From assembly GCA_038093515.1 (NCBI GenBank), contig JBBPSI010000029.1, positions 117,544-181,543 on the forward strand: a stretch of DNA of 64,000 nucleotides, read 5' to 3'. This document shows positions 24,701 to 35,727 of the stretch, in pieces (positions within the stretch are counted from its first letter, which is position 1; every line of letters begins with the position of its first letter). The position numbers were made by a program, and so were the translations under genes. Source of the DNA: Butyriboletus loyo (lineage: Eukaryota > Basidiomycota > Agaricomycetes > Boletales > Boletaceae). The notes under the pieces are model-generated. The model saw only the letters and a program-made list of their open reading frames with translations, searched no databases and had not been told where the DNA came from.

Positions 24701-27069
24701 CTCCCCGAGGCGCTCAAAACGAGCTCTGAAGCAGCCACCGAGGACGTTTTGATGTGTGGGCTTCTTAGGGTGATGATCAGGGGTAAGGTCCACAGCATCC
24801 CTGAGCCTCGAAATTGCTTGCTCGAGGTCACGCAGCTCCCCGAGGTGCTCGAAACGAATAAGGAAGCAGCTACCGAGATTACTTAGATGGGTGGGTTTGT
24901 CAGGGTGGCGATCGGGGATAAGGTGAATAGTATCCCTGATCCTCGAAATTGCTTCCTCGAGGTCATGCATCTTCCCAAGGCACTTAAAACGAGCTCTGAG
25001 GCAGTTACTGAGGCTGTTTTGAAATTTGGGTTTGTCGGAGTGATGATCAGGGGTAAGGTTAATAGCATGCCTGAGCCTCGAAATCGCTTCTTCGAGGTCA
25101 TGTCGCTCCCCGAGGCGCTCGAAACGAATTCCGAAGCAGGTACCGAGGTTGCCCAGACAAATAGGTTTGTCCGGGTGACGATCATGGGTGAAGTCTACAG
25201 CATTCCTGAACCTTGAAATTGCTTGCTCAAGGTCGCTGAGCTCTCCGAGCTGACGAAATCGATACAATAACGCCGCACCGAGAGTCGTTAGCCCTGTTAT
25301 GTACCGGTGATCCCAGACAGAAATATGCCTGTGGTATGTCTCCAACAGTAAGATTGCCTGTTGGAGGTCGTCTAAACCACCGAGCTGTTCAAAGCGGTGC
25401 AGTAGCTGGGCACCCAAAGTGAATGGATCCCAGTCTATCAAGCCTGAAGCAGAAGTCTGCTCCACGAGTGATTGGCCACCCTCCTGAACAGCGGCCATTT
25501 TGCGTCCTGCGTGCAGCTGCAGTATCACAATTGCAGCCCGGTTCTCGTGACTATCTGCAGAGCTGAGGTCTATCACCTCACGTAGCAATGCCTCAACCTG
25601 TGCCGCATTGATTTCATCCTGCCACTTTTCGAACCGCACCGAATGCACCCCCGCCAGCTGTATTAATGTGGAAGGTCGGTCAGGGTGGCCGACAGGACGG
25701 GAAGCAAGCGCATTGCGATACAATGTGAGCGAAGCTTCGGAGGAATGATCAGTGCCGTCGACACGACAACGGATGAATTTTGCCATCGCCATATTTGCCT
25801 GGGCAGCCGCACAGCAGGGGTGGTCCAGCGGGCAAATATTGAGAGCATGCTCAAACTGTTCAACCGAAACCTCGAGATCCCGTTCTTCCCCGTGTTTTTG
25901 GTAACGCGAGAGAGCGCTGTGGCCTCGGTTTGTCGCATCTTCTAGCTGGCCCCAGGATTTTGTGGTTGACTGTACAACTGTTAACGAAGATTGTGTTGAT
26001 ACAGACCGTCTACTCACGCAATCCACCTTCGACTCTGATGAATCACTTCTCTCTCGCTTCCGCCGTCCGACAGTCACCAAAAGGGATGAACACGGGGATA
26101 CAACATCCCCATCCTTTGGGAAGAAACAAAATGCTGCTATGCCGTGAGTTTCCAGACGCTCGTCGAAAACTCCATCGTACTCACGGATGTCTTGTGCGCT
26201 GCGGTCCAGTAGTTGTTGCACTGTAACCGTCAACTTTCGCAGCTGCTCCCCCTCACCCAACATGGGCTGGAATTCGAACGATGCGTAAATCCCAAGACAA
26301 ACCGCGGCAGACAGATCACACGGTCTGCAAACTGTGTTAGGACTGACGCGAGTGGGAGTGGGGGAGCCTCACAGTGGAATAGGCCCGCCCCATTCCACGA
26401 CATCGTTATTCACTAACGAACGCTTGTTCTCGGTTCTCCATTCACGGCCACCGTGATGCACCACAGTGCGAAATCCGGCAGGGATTCTCCTAAGGCCAAG
26501 AGTGACATCTATTGCCTGGATCCCTGTCTTGTAATTGGTGACCTTTGCAAAATATAGAGAAATAAAGTCCCCACTAGTGATGACCGTTTCTTCGTTCTCA
26601 TCTGTGTCTGTTGCAGAGCCTGAGGAAGAGGCCACATCCACTAGTAACTGGTCCCCGGGCCTGGCTGTTGCCTTGTTTCCTTGATCTGGCTCCGAACATT
26701 CATGGTTGGGGTCGGAGACATTGGGAACTACTGTCGTCAGCACCTTGGCAAATGCGGAGAAAAGTAAAGTTCGTACTCGTAATAGCTGTTTCCTCGTCCT
26801 CATCCACTGCCACATGCGTCGCATACCCTGAGGAAGAGGGCATATTGTCTAGTAACTGGTTGTCGGGCCTGGCTGTTGCATTGTTTCCTGGACCCTGCTC
26901 CGCACATTCGGAGTTGGGATCAGAGACCTTGGGCACTTCTACGTCGTGCTGTAGGATGGGTCAGATGGTAAACGGGAAGCAAGGCACTAAACCCTACGGT
27001 AAGGGCACTAGACGGCGTTGAGTCTGGTTGTACTGGTCGCTTTTTGATGCTCAAAGAAGAGCCCATCAT
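21704..27069 (-). CDS. TPR-CHAT (caspase-HetF-related) protein with N-terminal C2-like region
   Basis: Exons 27069-26998, 26948-26777, 26730-26373, 26324-22568, 22507-21704; 1720 aa, phase kept. Residues 25-160 contain a duplicated acidic Ser-rich unit (VPKVSDPNSEC / VPNVSDPNHEC). About 140-235 resembles a C2-like beta-sandwich (YFAKVTNYKTG to IYASFEFQPMLGEGEQLR), followed by divergent TPRs. About 13 strongly alike 45-residue repeats occupy roughly 560-1160 (DLEQAISRLRDAVDLTPD...NLGNCFRARFERLGE). The CHAT domain ends the protein, with the His of HFACHG at about 1586 and the Cys of LSACETAMG at about 1628, the expected peptidase dyad. CHAT proteins are clan CD peptidases related to caspases and separase. 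The substrate is unknown. It converges on NLR copy 2. Confidence 0.87.
23466..25290 (-). repeat. 135-bp tandem repeats encoding 45-residue TPRs
   Basis: About 13 in-frame copies of a 135-bp unit lie within the TPR-CHAT gene. Most units keep DLEQAISRLR, DLTPD-HPDKP, LGNCF-RFERLGE. Units differ mainly at a few positions between helices (for example CFRARF, YFLIRF, RFCTRF, CLRVRC). The 45-residue length is longer than the canonical 34-residue TPR and fits the variant seen in CHAT-associated proteins. Confidence 0.9.
26731..26948 (-). repeat. tandem exon duplication (about 208 bp), first unit
   Basis: The unit from about 26936 to 26731 is repeated at about 26728-26520, both inside the TPR-CHAT gene. 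Both start with a VP-x-VSDPN-x-EC segment and share the ATARP, QLL, SSSG and EET segments. In the first unit the last 46 nt (26776-26731) are removed as an intron in my model; in the second the matching bases code for the C2-like strand. Confidence 0.75.
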
Positions 27070-28187
27070 TGTTTAGAGCGAGAAACCGAGATGTGAAGCG
27101 TACAGCGAGGAATGTACCTGAACAACTTTAAGCACGCTCAACTCCACAGCAAACGGGGCAGTGACTTTACGACTGTCTTCTGATCACAAAGTTCCGGTCT
27201 GGTTTGGGGCGACTAGGGCAGTTGCAAGTGTGGTTCTCTATAGAACTGCAGAACGCCGTTGACGTGTAGCCGCGGAATCTGATCAAGGGTAGTGTAAGGC
27301 TGTAATGTGCATGTAGTTGGATCCCCAGTGGGAAATGGGGCTGTGATTATCAGTGATAACTGTATCATTCTGTGAAGAAGAAGAGTAGTGAGGCTGTATC
27401 ATTCTGTGAAGAACTTGAAGAAGAGTGGTGAAGCTGTACAAGTGTAGCTGCGGAATCCAAATCCAGCAACAGCACCAAAATCACAGTGCGAATGGTCGAC
27501 TACGTACGACGAATCGATTGGCGGTGATGTGATGTGCTGGCAGCTCCGTTGGTATAGCATTTCAGACCCTTGAATCCACGCGGTGGTCCCGCTAAGTTGG
27601 ACTTTCATTACCCCGCAGGTAAAAAGGAAAATATATAAAATATATCTCCACCGACTCAACAGTCATGCCAGATTTTGTTCAAGAACCCCACTGCAAGCAT
27701 GTTCTCCCGCACATCTCCGACTGACCACCCCGTGCTCATTCGTCAAGGCTGTTGTTGGCCCGGATTTGCAAAGGTGCAATGTAACGTTATCGCTTGACCA
27801 TTCCTCGACTCCCGAAGTGGCTCCAAGGGGATGCGCTCACCGCGATGGGAACGACCATGGTGGTATCATCTCTGTACGATATTGTGAAGCGATGTTTTGG
27901 GATGCATTTCCATTCGCTCCTCATGCACTCCTTTGCTGCGTTGGTGCAGCACCAACTGATCATGCTGTTCCACATTAATAAATAATGGACTTTATCAAAC
28001 TACCCCGCAGACACAAGAGAGAATTAAGATACATAGAATCCATACATCCTTGAAGCGTCCAATAAACACACGACCTATCATCTCGTTTCATCGCGACCCA
28101 CCAAAGCATAATCTAGAGGACACTTTGTTATATCACATCATACTCATGCGACCCATGGCGACACCCTTCGTTCCATTTTCCAAGTGC
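27070..28187. other. 1.1 kb intergenic region with a small tandem repeat
   Basis: No supported gene. At about 27358-27437 a unit of roughly 40 bp (CTGTATCATTCTGTGAAGAA then a GAAGAGTRGTGA-type tail) occurs twice, and a GTGTAGCNGCGGAATC word recurs at about 27270 and 27442. Confidence 0.55.
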
Positions 28188-30421
28188 TCACCAATTCCAA
28201 TCGTCGTCGTCGAAAGAGGACACGACAGTGGTAGTGACAGCCGCTTCTCCCCGTTCGCTTGCCATGTCCGTCGTACGCGCACACACGGACTGTCGTTTCG
28301 GATCGGGGATCAACAACACACCGCCCCTCTGCTGTTCCTCATCGTCTTCCAACCAGTCTATCGTGGTTTCGAAAGACGAATGCGGTCGACACTGGGGTTG
28401 GGGTTCGGGCGAAGGCGGTAGTGCGGTTAGGGACGACTTGGTCGATGCAGGAGATGTCGAGGGATGTATCATCATCAAAGATGGGATGCGTGGCGTAGTC
28501 GTTGTTGAAAGCGAAGTCGGGGCTGGTGCGGGTGTGGTAGGCGTAGGTCCGGGCGAGAGGGCAGAGGTGATCGAGTTGGAGACGCCTGTCAAGACCCATG
28601 ACGCACGTTTCTGGCCTCTGGAGAACCTATATCGAGGAAGGGGGGAATAGGTCAGGAGAAAATAGACGAGCAGAATGGACCAAGGATGACAACGTACGTT
28701 TGGCCTTTTTGCAGTCCGCTGAGTTTCTTGCCCATACTGTCCATCCACGACGACACTGGTCCCGCGTTCATGGGCACAGTGGTCCATGTCGACCCCAGCA
28801 CTGGCGATTTGGACGCGAGTTTGCCTGATACGGGCTCCGCACTCGCTAAGAGGGGCGGCACCGACGTGGGACTGGGAGCCAGTATGAGCGACATGCCCAC
28901 GTCCAAGTTGGGCCTCCGAGTGGGGGGTGGGACGAACGCACTTGTGGGCGTCGTCGGCTTCTCGCTGAGGACGCGCGAGGCTCGTTTGTGTAGTCGACAG
29001 TTGAGACTACCAGCGCGGGAGAGAGAGGGGGCGGTCGCCTTTGTGTCCCCATCCTCACCATCAAGTACATAGTCCAAGGCATGCGAGCCTTCTTGAATAG
29101 GGGACGTAAAGCTCATCGAGAGGTGTTTTCTGTCCGTTCGCTTCGTGCGGGCATTCAAGGAGTCGTTATTTTCGCGCGGTGAGTGGGCGAGGGATTTGTG
29201 TTTGGAGATGTTTTCATCGGTGGAGTTCAGTTCTTGGACGGCCCCGCCGAGGTCGCTAAAGCCTGCAGAGATGATACGGACGCCTTCTTTCAGTCCGTCG
29301 AGGGCGACGCCGCCAAGGCCGGCAGTGAGAGGTAGGTTTACGAGGGGGTCGTAACCGCGGTTGACGATGCGTTCCCATTTGCGTTTGACTGCAGGGATGG
29401 TGTGTCAGTGAGATTAGGAGCACGGGTGGAGAGGCGTATAGGCTGCGCTAGCAACGACCAAAGAAACGAAGGGCGTCTGGGAGGAGTTACTCACGTTCTG
29501 CCAACTCGTTTTCGTGTGCGGCAAGTTGATCACGCAGCTCGAGACATTTTCGCTCTTTCTGTGCAATAAAGTGCAACAGATCTGCGTGTCTGATTCCAGG
29601 GGAGGGAGCGAAAGAGGAAATGTATAGGGTTGTAAACGAGACGCGTAAACGAAAGGGACGCGAATGGCATGACAAGACGCGCGTAGATAAGGAGTTGCAT
29701 CGATGAAGAGAGAAGATTAGCATCACATCAAACACTCTGGAGTCGGACAAAGAGGAGCAGGTTGGACGTTATATATAGTCCAGGGCACGCTGCGGCGAGT
29801 GCGCGTCGCGTCAATGGGTCACACCCTGTCCTAAAAAAAAAGCGAGGACTGAAGAAAGCTCACTTACTTTTCGACCAATGTCAAAGGTTCTCGTTCCCTG
29901 GCACCTACTCCATCCGAGGAACACACGCTTTCACGAGTCGAGGGCGAACGTGAGCCCAACAGGAGACTCGACCTCTGTGATACGTTCTCCCTTCCCGCCA
30001 TGATAGGCTCCCCATCACGGAGGCCGTCCGCGCCCGATGACAACGTTCTACTCGATTGGGGTCGTTGGCTCCACGGGGAGGGTGAAGAAGGAGTGTAATA
30101 GGCGATTGAAGGCTGTCTCCGCTTGCCAGCGACCACGCGCGCGCTCGCCGGTGCGATTGTCCTATTTTCAGAGCCTGGCATGTCCGGCTCGGGGCTCACT
30201 CTCCTGGACAAGGAAAGCGACGTCCTCTTCGTTCGTTCATCATGTACTTCAGGGCTGGTTGGAGAAGGAACATTGCAGAGGGAACCTGGTTTTCTCGGAA
30301 CCTTGATTCGTATGCGTGTCGTCGTCGCTGTTCTGGGAGAGGTGGGCGATGTCGGTGGGGAGGGGAGCGCGGAGGGCTGGCCGGGCGGAGAGGGCAGGGA
30401 TATCATGAGGGTTGTCATCAA
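28188..30421 (-). CDS. unrecognised fungal protein with central coiled coil
   Basis: Exons 30421-29868, 29589-29495, 29388-28698, 28626-28188; 592 aa. I do not recognise the function. The N-terminal 180 residues are low-complexity Ser/Pro-rich (SLPSPPTSPTSPRT, SLSLSRRVSPEP). A short coiled coil follows (HFIAQKERKCLELRDQLAAH, then LKRKWERIVNRGYDPL), then GLGGVALDGLKEGVRIISAGF and another Ser/Thr/Pro-rich region, ending in an acidic aromatic tail DDDDWNW. The layout faintly recalls the DUF4048-type fungal proteins, but I cannot confirm that. The 278-nt first intron is unusually long for this window and could hide a small exon. Confidence 0.6.
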
Positions 30422-30654
30422 GGGGGCGAGGTCCGGCTAATTAAAGAATGGTTGATTGTCGCGGTGGTGATCGTCGCAATTGGAGACCCGGATGAGTGAC
30501 ATGTACTAACACTAAATAAATCAACGACGAAAATTGACAGGATACATACATGGGGTCATCTGGGGCTAAACCACGGCGAGCATGAAACGTGCAGCGGAGA
30601 AAGGTCTATATTCGTGGTCTCATGGAAACACTAGTACATCCGACGACGACGAAC

Positions 30655-31070
30655 TCAGTGATGTGATGACCCTCCGCTCTCTTTCTCCGCTTCCGCAATA
30701 AAGTACTTGACGCTGTTTATCCTACGTGTCAGAGGACATCGAACAGAGTCACCTGTGCAATGCAAACAGCACACTTACAATTCTTCTTCCTCGCTGGTAT
30801 GTATGAGTCTCATGTAAGGACTGGGAACGGGCACAACACACCTGGATTCCGCCTTGATGGGCACTGCGTCCTTGACCCGTTCCACTAGAGGCTTGCTGGT
30901 AGTGTCTTTCTTTCCGCCCCTCAAGGCGAACACGGTTGCGCCGACCGTGAAAAGCGTACCCAGTGTGAGGTACTCATTTTTGATGCTGCGACCGAAGATG
31001 ACGCTGTCCACGAGCCGGTCAGCAAAACGTTGCTAGCCATGCGACGAAACGAAGAAACACACTAGGACAT
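30655..31070 (-). CDS. ATP19: mitochondrial F1Fo-ATP synthase subunit k
   Basis: Exons 31070-31063, 31003-30842, 30793-30779, 30721-30655; 83 aa. The first coding exon is 8 nt (ATG TCC TA) and joins to give MSYVIFGRSIKNEYLTLGTL, matching fungal subunit k, which has one membrane helix near its N-terminus. The tail SSEEEELINSVKYFIAEAEK is the conserved acidic end. Subunit k sits in the membrane part of the ATP synthase dimer interface. The gene start lies 137 bp from the divergent RRG7-like gene. Confidence 0.8.
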
Positions 31071-31207
31071 GGCGAGGACGAACAGACAATATTCTATGAA
31101 CCTGAGTCGGAAGGAAGACCATCTTGCCGGAAACGTCCGTGCGACCCCCCACTTGCGCTTGGACGACCCCTCCATTCATTCATTCATCCTCGTCGTCGTC
31201 TTTGTCG
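31071..31207. promoter_or_regulatory. 137-bp bidirectional promoter (ATP19 / RRG7)
   Basis: Two nuclear genes for mitochondrial proteins start back to back here, so their control elements must lie in or overlap this interval or the first intron/exon of either gene. No specific factor site is called. Confidence 0.55.
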
Positions 31208-31963
31208 ATGGCGATGAGCAGATATCCTTCCAAGCTATCCGCTGTACATCGTGGAACAGCATTTGAACAGCGTTCCCTCCAGCTGTTGCAAGTACATTTA
31301 TCAATGGCCCTTCGACGCGTCGGTGGCAGGTCGGACGGTGGGATCGACCTCGTCGGATGGTGGTGGCTCCCTTTTGTGACGGAATCCGACAACATCCATC
31401 GCCCAGGTGCATTGCCGGACACGGATGGACTTTTGCGAAGGCGATTACGCGTCCTCGCGCAGTGCAAGGCCGAAAAGAAAAAGTTCAGTCCCAAGTATGT
31501 ACGGGAAATGGAGGGTGTATGGCACCTCCAGTCGAGGTCCTCGATGCCCCTCGCCACTCACTCCCCATCGCCCCCGTCATCTCTTGCTTATGAATCTATA
31601 GCCCCAGACATGTACCCTACCGTCGCGCTCCTCCTCTCGGAGAGCCCATTCTCGCAGTTGACTGTCCTCCACGCGTACCGATCCACGGTTCCTTTTCTTC
31701 TCATTCACCTCCCTTGCTCTTCCTCGTCGTCGGAATCCAGTCAAACTCCCTCGTCCGCAGGCGACACAGGAATGGGTACAGTCTGCCCCAACCCAACACT
31801 TACTCATCTCGTGAATCCGCTGGCATTCAGTTGGGAACGAAATCCTTCCGCTGGTCCCCTTTCGGAAACAGGCGCATATATGGGCGGTAGACCAGGTCTT
31901 TGGTGGCAAGGCCGTAAGCTGGGCAGTTGGGCACCCGATTTTCCATACCCGGATACGATCTAA
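31208..31963 (+). CDS. RRG7: RRG7-like mitochondrial protein (PD-(D/E)XK nuclease-like fold)
   Basis: Single exon, 251 aa from the first in-frame ATG. HRGTAFEQRSLQLLQ, LRRVGGRSDGGIDLVGWWW and LRVLAQCKAEKKKFSPKYVR are the three blocks of the Rrg7 family (required for respiratory growth 7). The Glu, the GGID Asp and the Q-C-K Lys correspond in order to a restriction-endonuclease-like active site. In yeast the protein is mitochondrial and needed for respiratory growth; its molecular activity is not established. Residues 130-200 form a Ser-rich variable segment. Upstream frame extends without an ATG, so the start is taken at 31208 (another Met follows 6 nt later). Confidence 0.75.
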   Translation: MAMSRYPSKLSAVHRGTAFEQRSLQLLQVHLSMALRRVGGRSDGGIDLVGWWWLPFVTESDNIHRPGALPDTDGLLRRRLRVLAQCKAEKKKFSPKYVREMEGVWHLQSRSSMPLATHSPSPPSSLAYESIAPDMYPTVALLLSESPFSQLTVLHAYRSTVPFLLIHLPCSSSSSESSQTPSSAGDTGMGTVCPNPTLTHLVNPLAFSWERNPSAGPLSETGAYMGGRPGLWWQGRKLGSWAPDFPYPDTI

Positions 31964-34163
31964 ATACTGGGAAGCGTTCCAGAGGACAAATCATCTTTCC
32001 CTGTCGCATATGTCTCTGGTGATTCCTCGTGTGAGTTCATCCGCCTGGAGAATGGTCGTCCGCTCACTGCGGTCTCTATACAAGGATGCAAGATAAGACG
32101 GTGTTTTGCCAACACGAGCAAGGGTTTGTGACGGGTGTCATGTCATGAGGATTCTTCTCAGTGTCAAGGATGGCACAACTTGATGCTCACGCGACGTTCG
32201 CGTGCAAAGATCGTCCCGAAAGGAAGTTTTTTGGACGCTATATACTCTTGCCAATTACTACTTCGGTAAGAATGATTGTGTTAATGTTAATGCCCCCCCC
32301 CCAAAAAAAAGGGTTTGGACGCGGAGTACATTGCGGAACGTTGGTTCTTGACCGTTATGGCAATGGTGGGCCGAAGTTGGCTGCTCCATACCTTTGACCG
32401 AGCTTTCAACGGTGAAAGCTCCTTGTTCCTCAGCTTGCGATCCGCCACTACGAATAAGCAATCTTTTCGGCACTCCATCCTGCTCGCCAATCCGCATTTC
32501 AGATTTCTGTCGACGGAGGCCTGCGTTGGTCGTTGACTCGTGGTGCCGCAAGTATCGGCGGTGGTTTGTCCTCCCCACGGCTTGCGTACGTTCCTGACCC
32601 CCTGTGGGGCTTTAATCTGTGATGTGAGATCGTTGTATCGTGAGGTCGGTGAGCATTTCTTCGTGGTGGAAGGTAGCATAAAGGTTAACATTCGAACAAG
32701 TTCGTGTATCGAATATGGCATGGTTCGCCTATTGCACTTGAGGGGGAAAGCTGAAAGTGAAAAGACTCGAGGACGGGAATGTATGTTACTGTACCCACGG
32801 TGCAGAATCATGCGCGGAACAACCAATTAATGGTAGGTCCAAGCCCAAGCAACCCTCCAGCTCGAAAACCTCATGTTTGGATGCTTGCGATATTGGCGTT
32901 GCTGCCAAGTACGTATATCTTAGATGGCTAATACCTACGGTCGTGTGGAGAACGAATGATCCCCTTGACAAACCACCATTGATCTCTAGCATTCTGCATG
33001 TCATACGTGAATGATGTGTCAATCTGAATCCGTTGTCTCATGCAACAAACAGCCTGACGCATCTTGGCTGAGATCTGGGTGATATTCCGCACTCTGATCC
33101 TCACCCGAGTGTTCCGACGGGTCTTCTCTTCCTGCTCACATGCACGAACAACTCGAACTCACCCCTAACCATATGACAGCGGCCAACTTGACGACCCGTC
33201 TTTTTCGCCTACGCGGTGTGGCCAAGCTCAGGATGGACGATAGGCGCTCAAAGACCGTCGAAACGGTGGATCGAGCCAATCAGCTCACGAGGGTGTTGCT
33301 CGTCCTGTTACCGAGCCAACAAGAACCCACGGAACGCTCGTCTCCACACTGCATGTTTCATCGGACGTGATGAGTCGGCGTGCACATACTACAAATTTAG
33401 TGGCATCGTCTCGGTGACGCTCGTTGATCGTCGGGCCGATAGATCTCTATCACACGTCAGGTCGTTCGCAAAGGACTCGATCGGGCCAAGTCGCATGTGG
33501 ATTGTATCAGATGGGGCTGCAGACATGTGCATATTATTTAATGACGGCTTGATAGACAACTAAAACGGCGTTCCTTTGTGCGAAACGACGCCGCCCTGGG
33601 ATGGGCTTGTGAGAGAGAGAGAGTATAGGGGTTCATGTTGAGTCTGTCACGTGATCTCTCTGCGCGGAACATGTTTGGGGGGTTGGATAGCCAGCTCGCG
33701 ATGACGTATCTGATTCACTCCACTGGTAAGATAAAAATAAGCAATTCAATCAATCAATTCATCGAGGGGCTCCCTCGGGACATCGTCCATTCGTGACATT
33801 CCGAGTCGGAATAGTCCTTGGCCATCCATGTCGACACGGTTCGTTCGAGTTCGCTGCTAGCCGCCGTCCTGGAGGCAATCGTCATCAGAATTCAGCGGTC
33901 ATTCCGCAATCCGCGATCCGAGGCTCCCCCTTCCTTCGAGACAGGGGCTGATCTCGAACTGACTCAGCAAAGTATCAGGGGCTCTGGTCTCATTCCCATT
34001 CATTCGAGTGTGGCTGATACATTCGCGATGAGCATAAGAACGAGCGGGTCGACCAGCCAAAAGACCCCACGGCGAATTTTTCCCCAGCACGCTTTTCCTT
34101 CACATCAGCGTCGACTGCTCTACCCTCATCGCCCACTCCGATTCCAAATATCCTTTGCAAAAC
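31964..34163. other. 2.2 kb stretch without a supported gene
   Basis: Short frames (for example 33140-33370, 33216-33563) have no recognisable content. A poly-C run next to poly-A lies at about 32290-32311 and a GA microsatellite at about 33612-33624. I see nothing else. Confidence 0.45.
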
Positions 34164-35039
34164 ATGATTCCATCTACTATATTCGCCCTCGTCGCTGTCT
34201 TGTCGTCGCTCGCCGCCGTCAATGGCGCTGTCGTCCCACGGGATGGCACTTTTGTGAGTCACTCTGGGTTGCGCTGCCGGAATTCTTCAGCTCACTGTTC
34301 ACGAATGTAGACGTTTTTGTCGCCTCAGCCTACGGCACCTGGGCAGGGCGGCGGTAGTACTACCACTACGGCGAGCTCGCAGTCGTCGAGTGTGACGTCC
34401 ACGCGGTCGACGACCCCGACTGGTACCAGTACCACTGCTTCGACATCTATTATCCCACCGGTCACTTCGTCGACGACGTCGCCCAGTACCATGTCAACTC
34501 TGTCTACTACCCCGTCGAGCACCATTAAGACTGCGACCACTACGCAGTCCGTCACTACGATTATTTCATGCTCTCAGTGTCCCCCCACGGTCACGACTCC
34601 TTCAGTCACTGTATCCCCGCCATTGACCACCCCGACGCCCTCTTCTGGTACTGTCAGCTGTGATGGCGTTCAGCAGTGGCAAGCCCCCTTTGCGGTGGGT
34701 GTATTCCTGCCTTCTCAGATTTGGTGCTCATTTTCTTCTCAGTATAATGCAGGCAATCGGGTGATCTTTAACGGACAATTGTTCACAGCCAAGCAATGGA
34801 CCTACAACAATGCGCCACCTACGCACGCTGATCAATGGATTGCTAATGGCGTTTGCTCTCAGCCCATCCACAATCAGGCTAATTGCAATGGCGTCGCTGC
34901 ATGGCAGAACACTGTCGCATATACCGCTGGGAATAAAGTTACCTTTAATGGTCATGTTTGGTCTGCGGTGCAGTGGACGCAGTCTAACTCTCCTGGAGAT
35001 ACCTCTGGCTCGTGGCAAGATTTGGGCGCTTGTGCTTAG
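34164..35039 (+). CDS. secreted chitin-binding protein, two CBM5/12 modules
   Basis: Exons 34164-34253, 34311-34694, 34743-35039; 256 aa. A signal peptide (IFALVAVLSSLAAVNG) precedes a long Ser/Thr-rich stalk, probably O-glycosylated, then two carbohydrate-binding modules: CDGVQQWQAPFAYNAGNRV with AKQWTYNNAPP, and CNGVAAWQNTVAYTAGNKV with SAVQWTQSNSPG. The Trp/Tyr pattern and the ending GSWQDLGACA fit CBM5/12 chitin-binding modules. There is no catalytic domain. It may bind chitin in the fungus's own wall or other fungal or arthropod surfaces. The 48-nt intron at 34695-34742 is a multiple of three without stops, so its retention would insert 16 residues into module 1. Confidence 0.8.
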
Positions 35040-35727
35040 ATCAGACGGACTTTCTTTTCTTGGCTCGTCGATATCTTGTAATTGGACTTTTCTTGATTAC
35101 GATAATTATCTTGTACTTTATCTCACTCAATGGACATTTCATGAATCGTGCTATCGGCTGTCGGATCTCGGACGACGAATGCGACTTTTCTATTGTTCGG
35201 TATGTTACGTCTGATGACTTTCTAGAATCAACACTTTTCTTCTGTCTGCCTTCGGGAACAAGGATCGCCGTGGATGGTAGGGACGGTGCGGAAGTCGAGA
35301 CTTAAATGGCACGGGGTGCGCGGGGGCTCGTGTACACAGTCCAGCCAAATTTACTTAGCTGTGCTGCTGCTACCAAGGAACTGGCAGTGTCGTAGCAAAT
35401 ACGACTTGCTGTTAATCAGCGCAGTGCTGGGTCAACCGGCTCGACGGGTATCTTCCGTGGACAGAGAACGTCGCGGAGAGTATTTATTCGCTCGAGGAGA
35501 GTTTCGTACAACCTCGCTCAAACGAGTGCCGTATCTTGGCGCGCCTCCCCCCTTGCACGTTATCCTCAGGGTCCTTGGCAGCTGGCGTCCTTTCCAGCGG
35601 CTGGCAAACGCCATACACCTTCCTCATAGTCACTCAGCCTCCCCGTTGTGAGTCTTGCTCGTGAATGTGCTTCCGATCGATGCTCACTTGTTGACAACAG
35701 CGCACGTCGTATCGTACATTCTCTTCG
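35040..35727. other. intergenic, 0.7 kb
   Basis: Between two plus-strand genes; nothing recognisable. Confidence 0.45.

Noticed and set aside
23466..25290. regular repeat array as a CRISPR array
   Set aside because: The 135-bp units have no spacers and stay in one open frame coding TPRs; the organism is a fungus.
26700..26936. a separate small gene upstream of the TPR-CHAT gene
   Set aside because: It joins by clean introns to exon 1 upstream and the C2-like exon downstream, in phase, so it is exon 2 of the same gene.
31124..31207. N-terminal extension of the RRG7-like protein
   Set aside because: The extension has no ATG and overlaps the promoter; the first ATG is at 31208.
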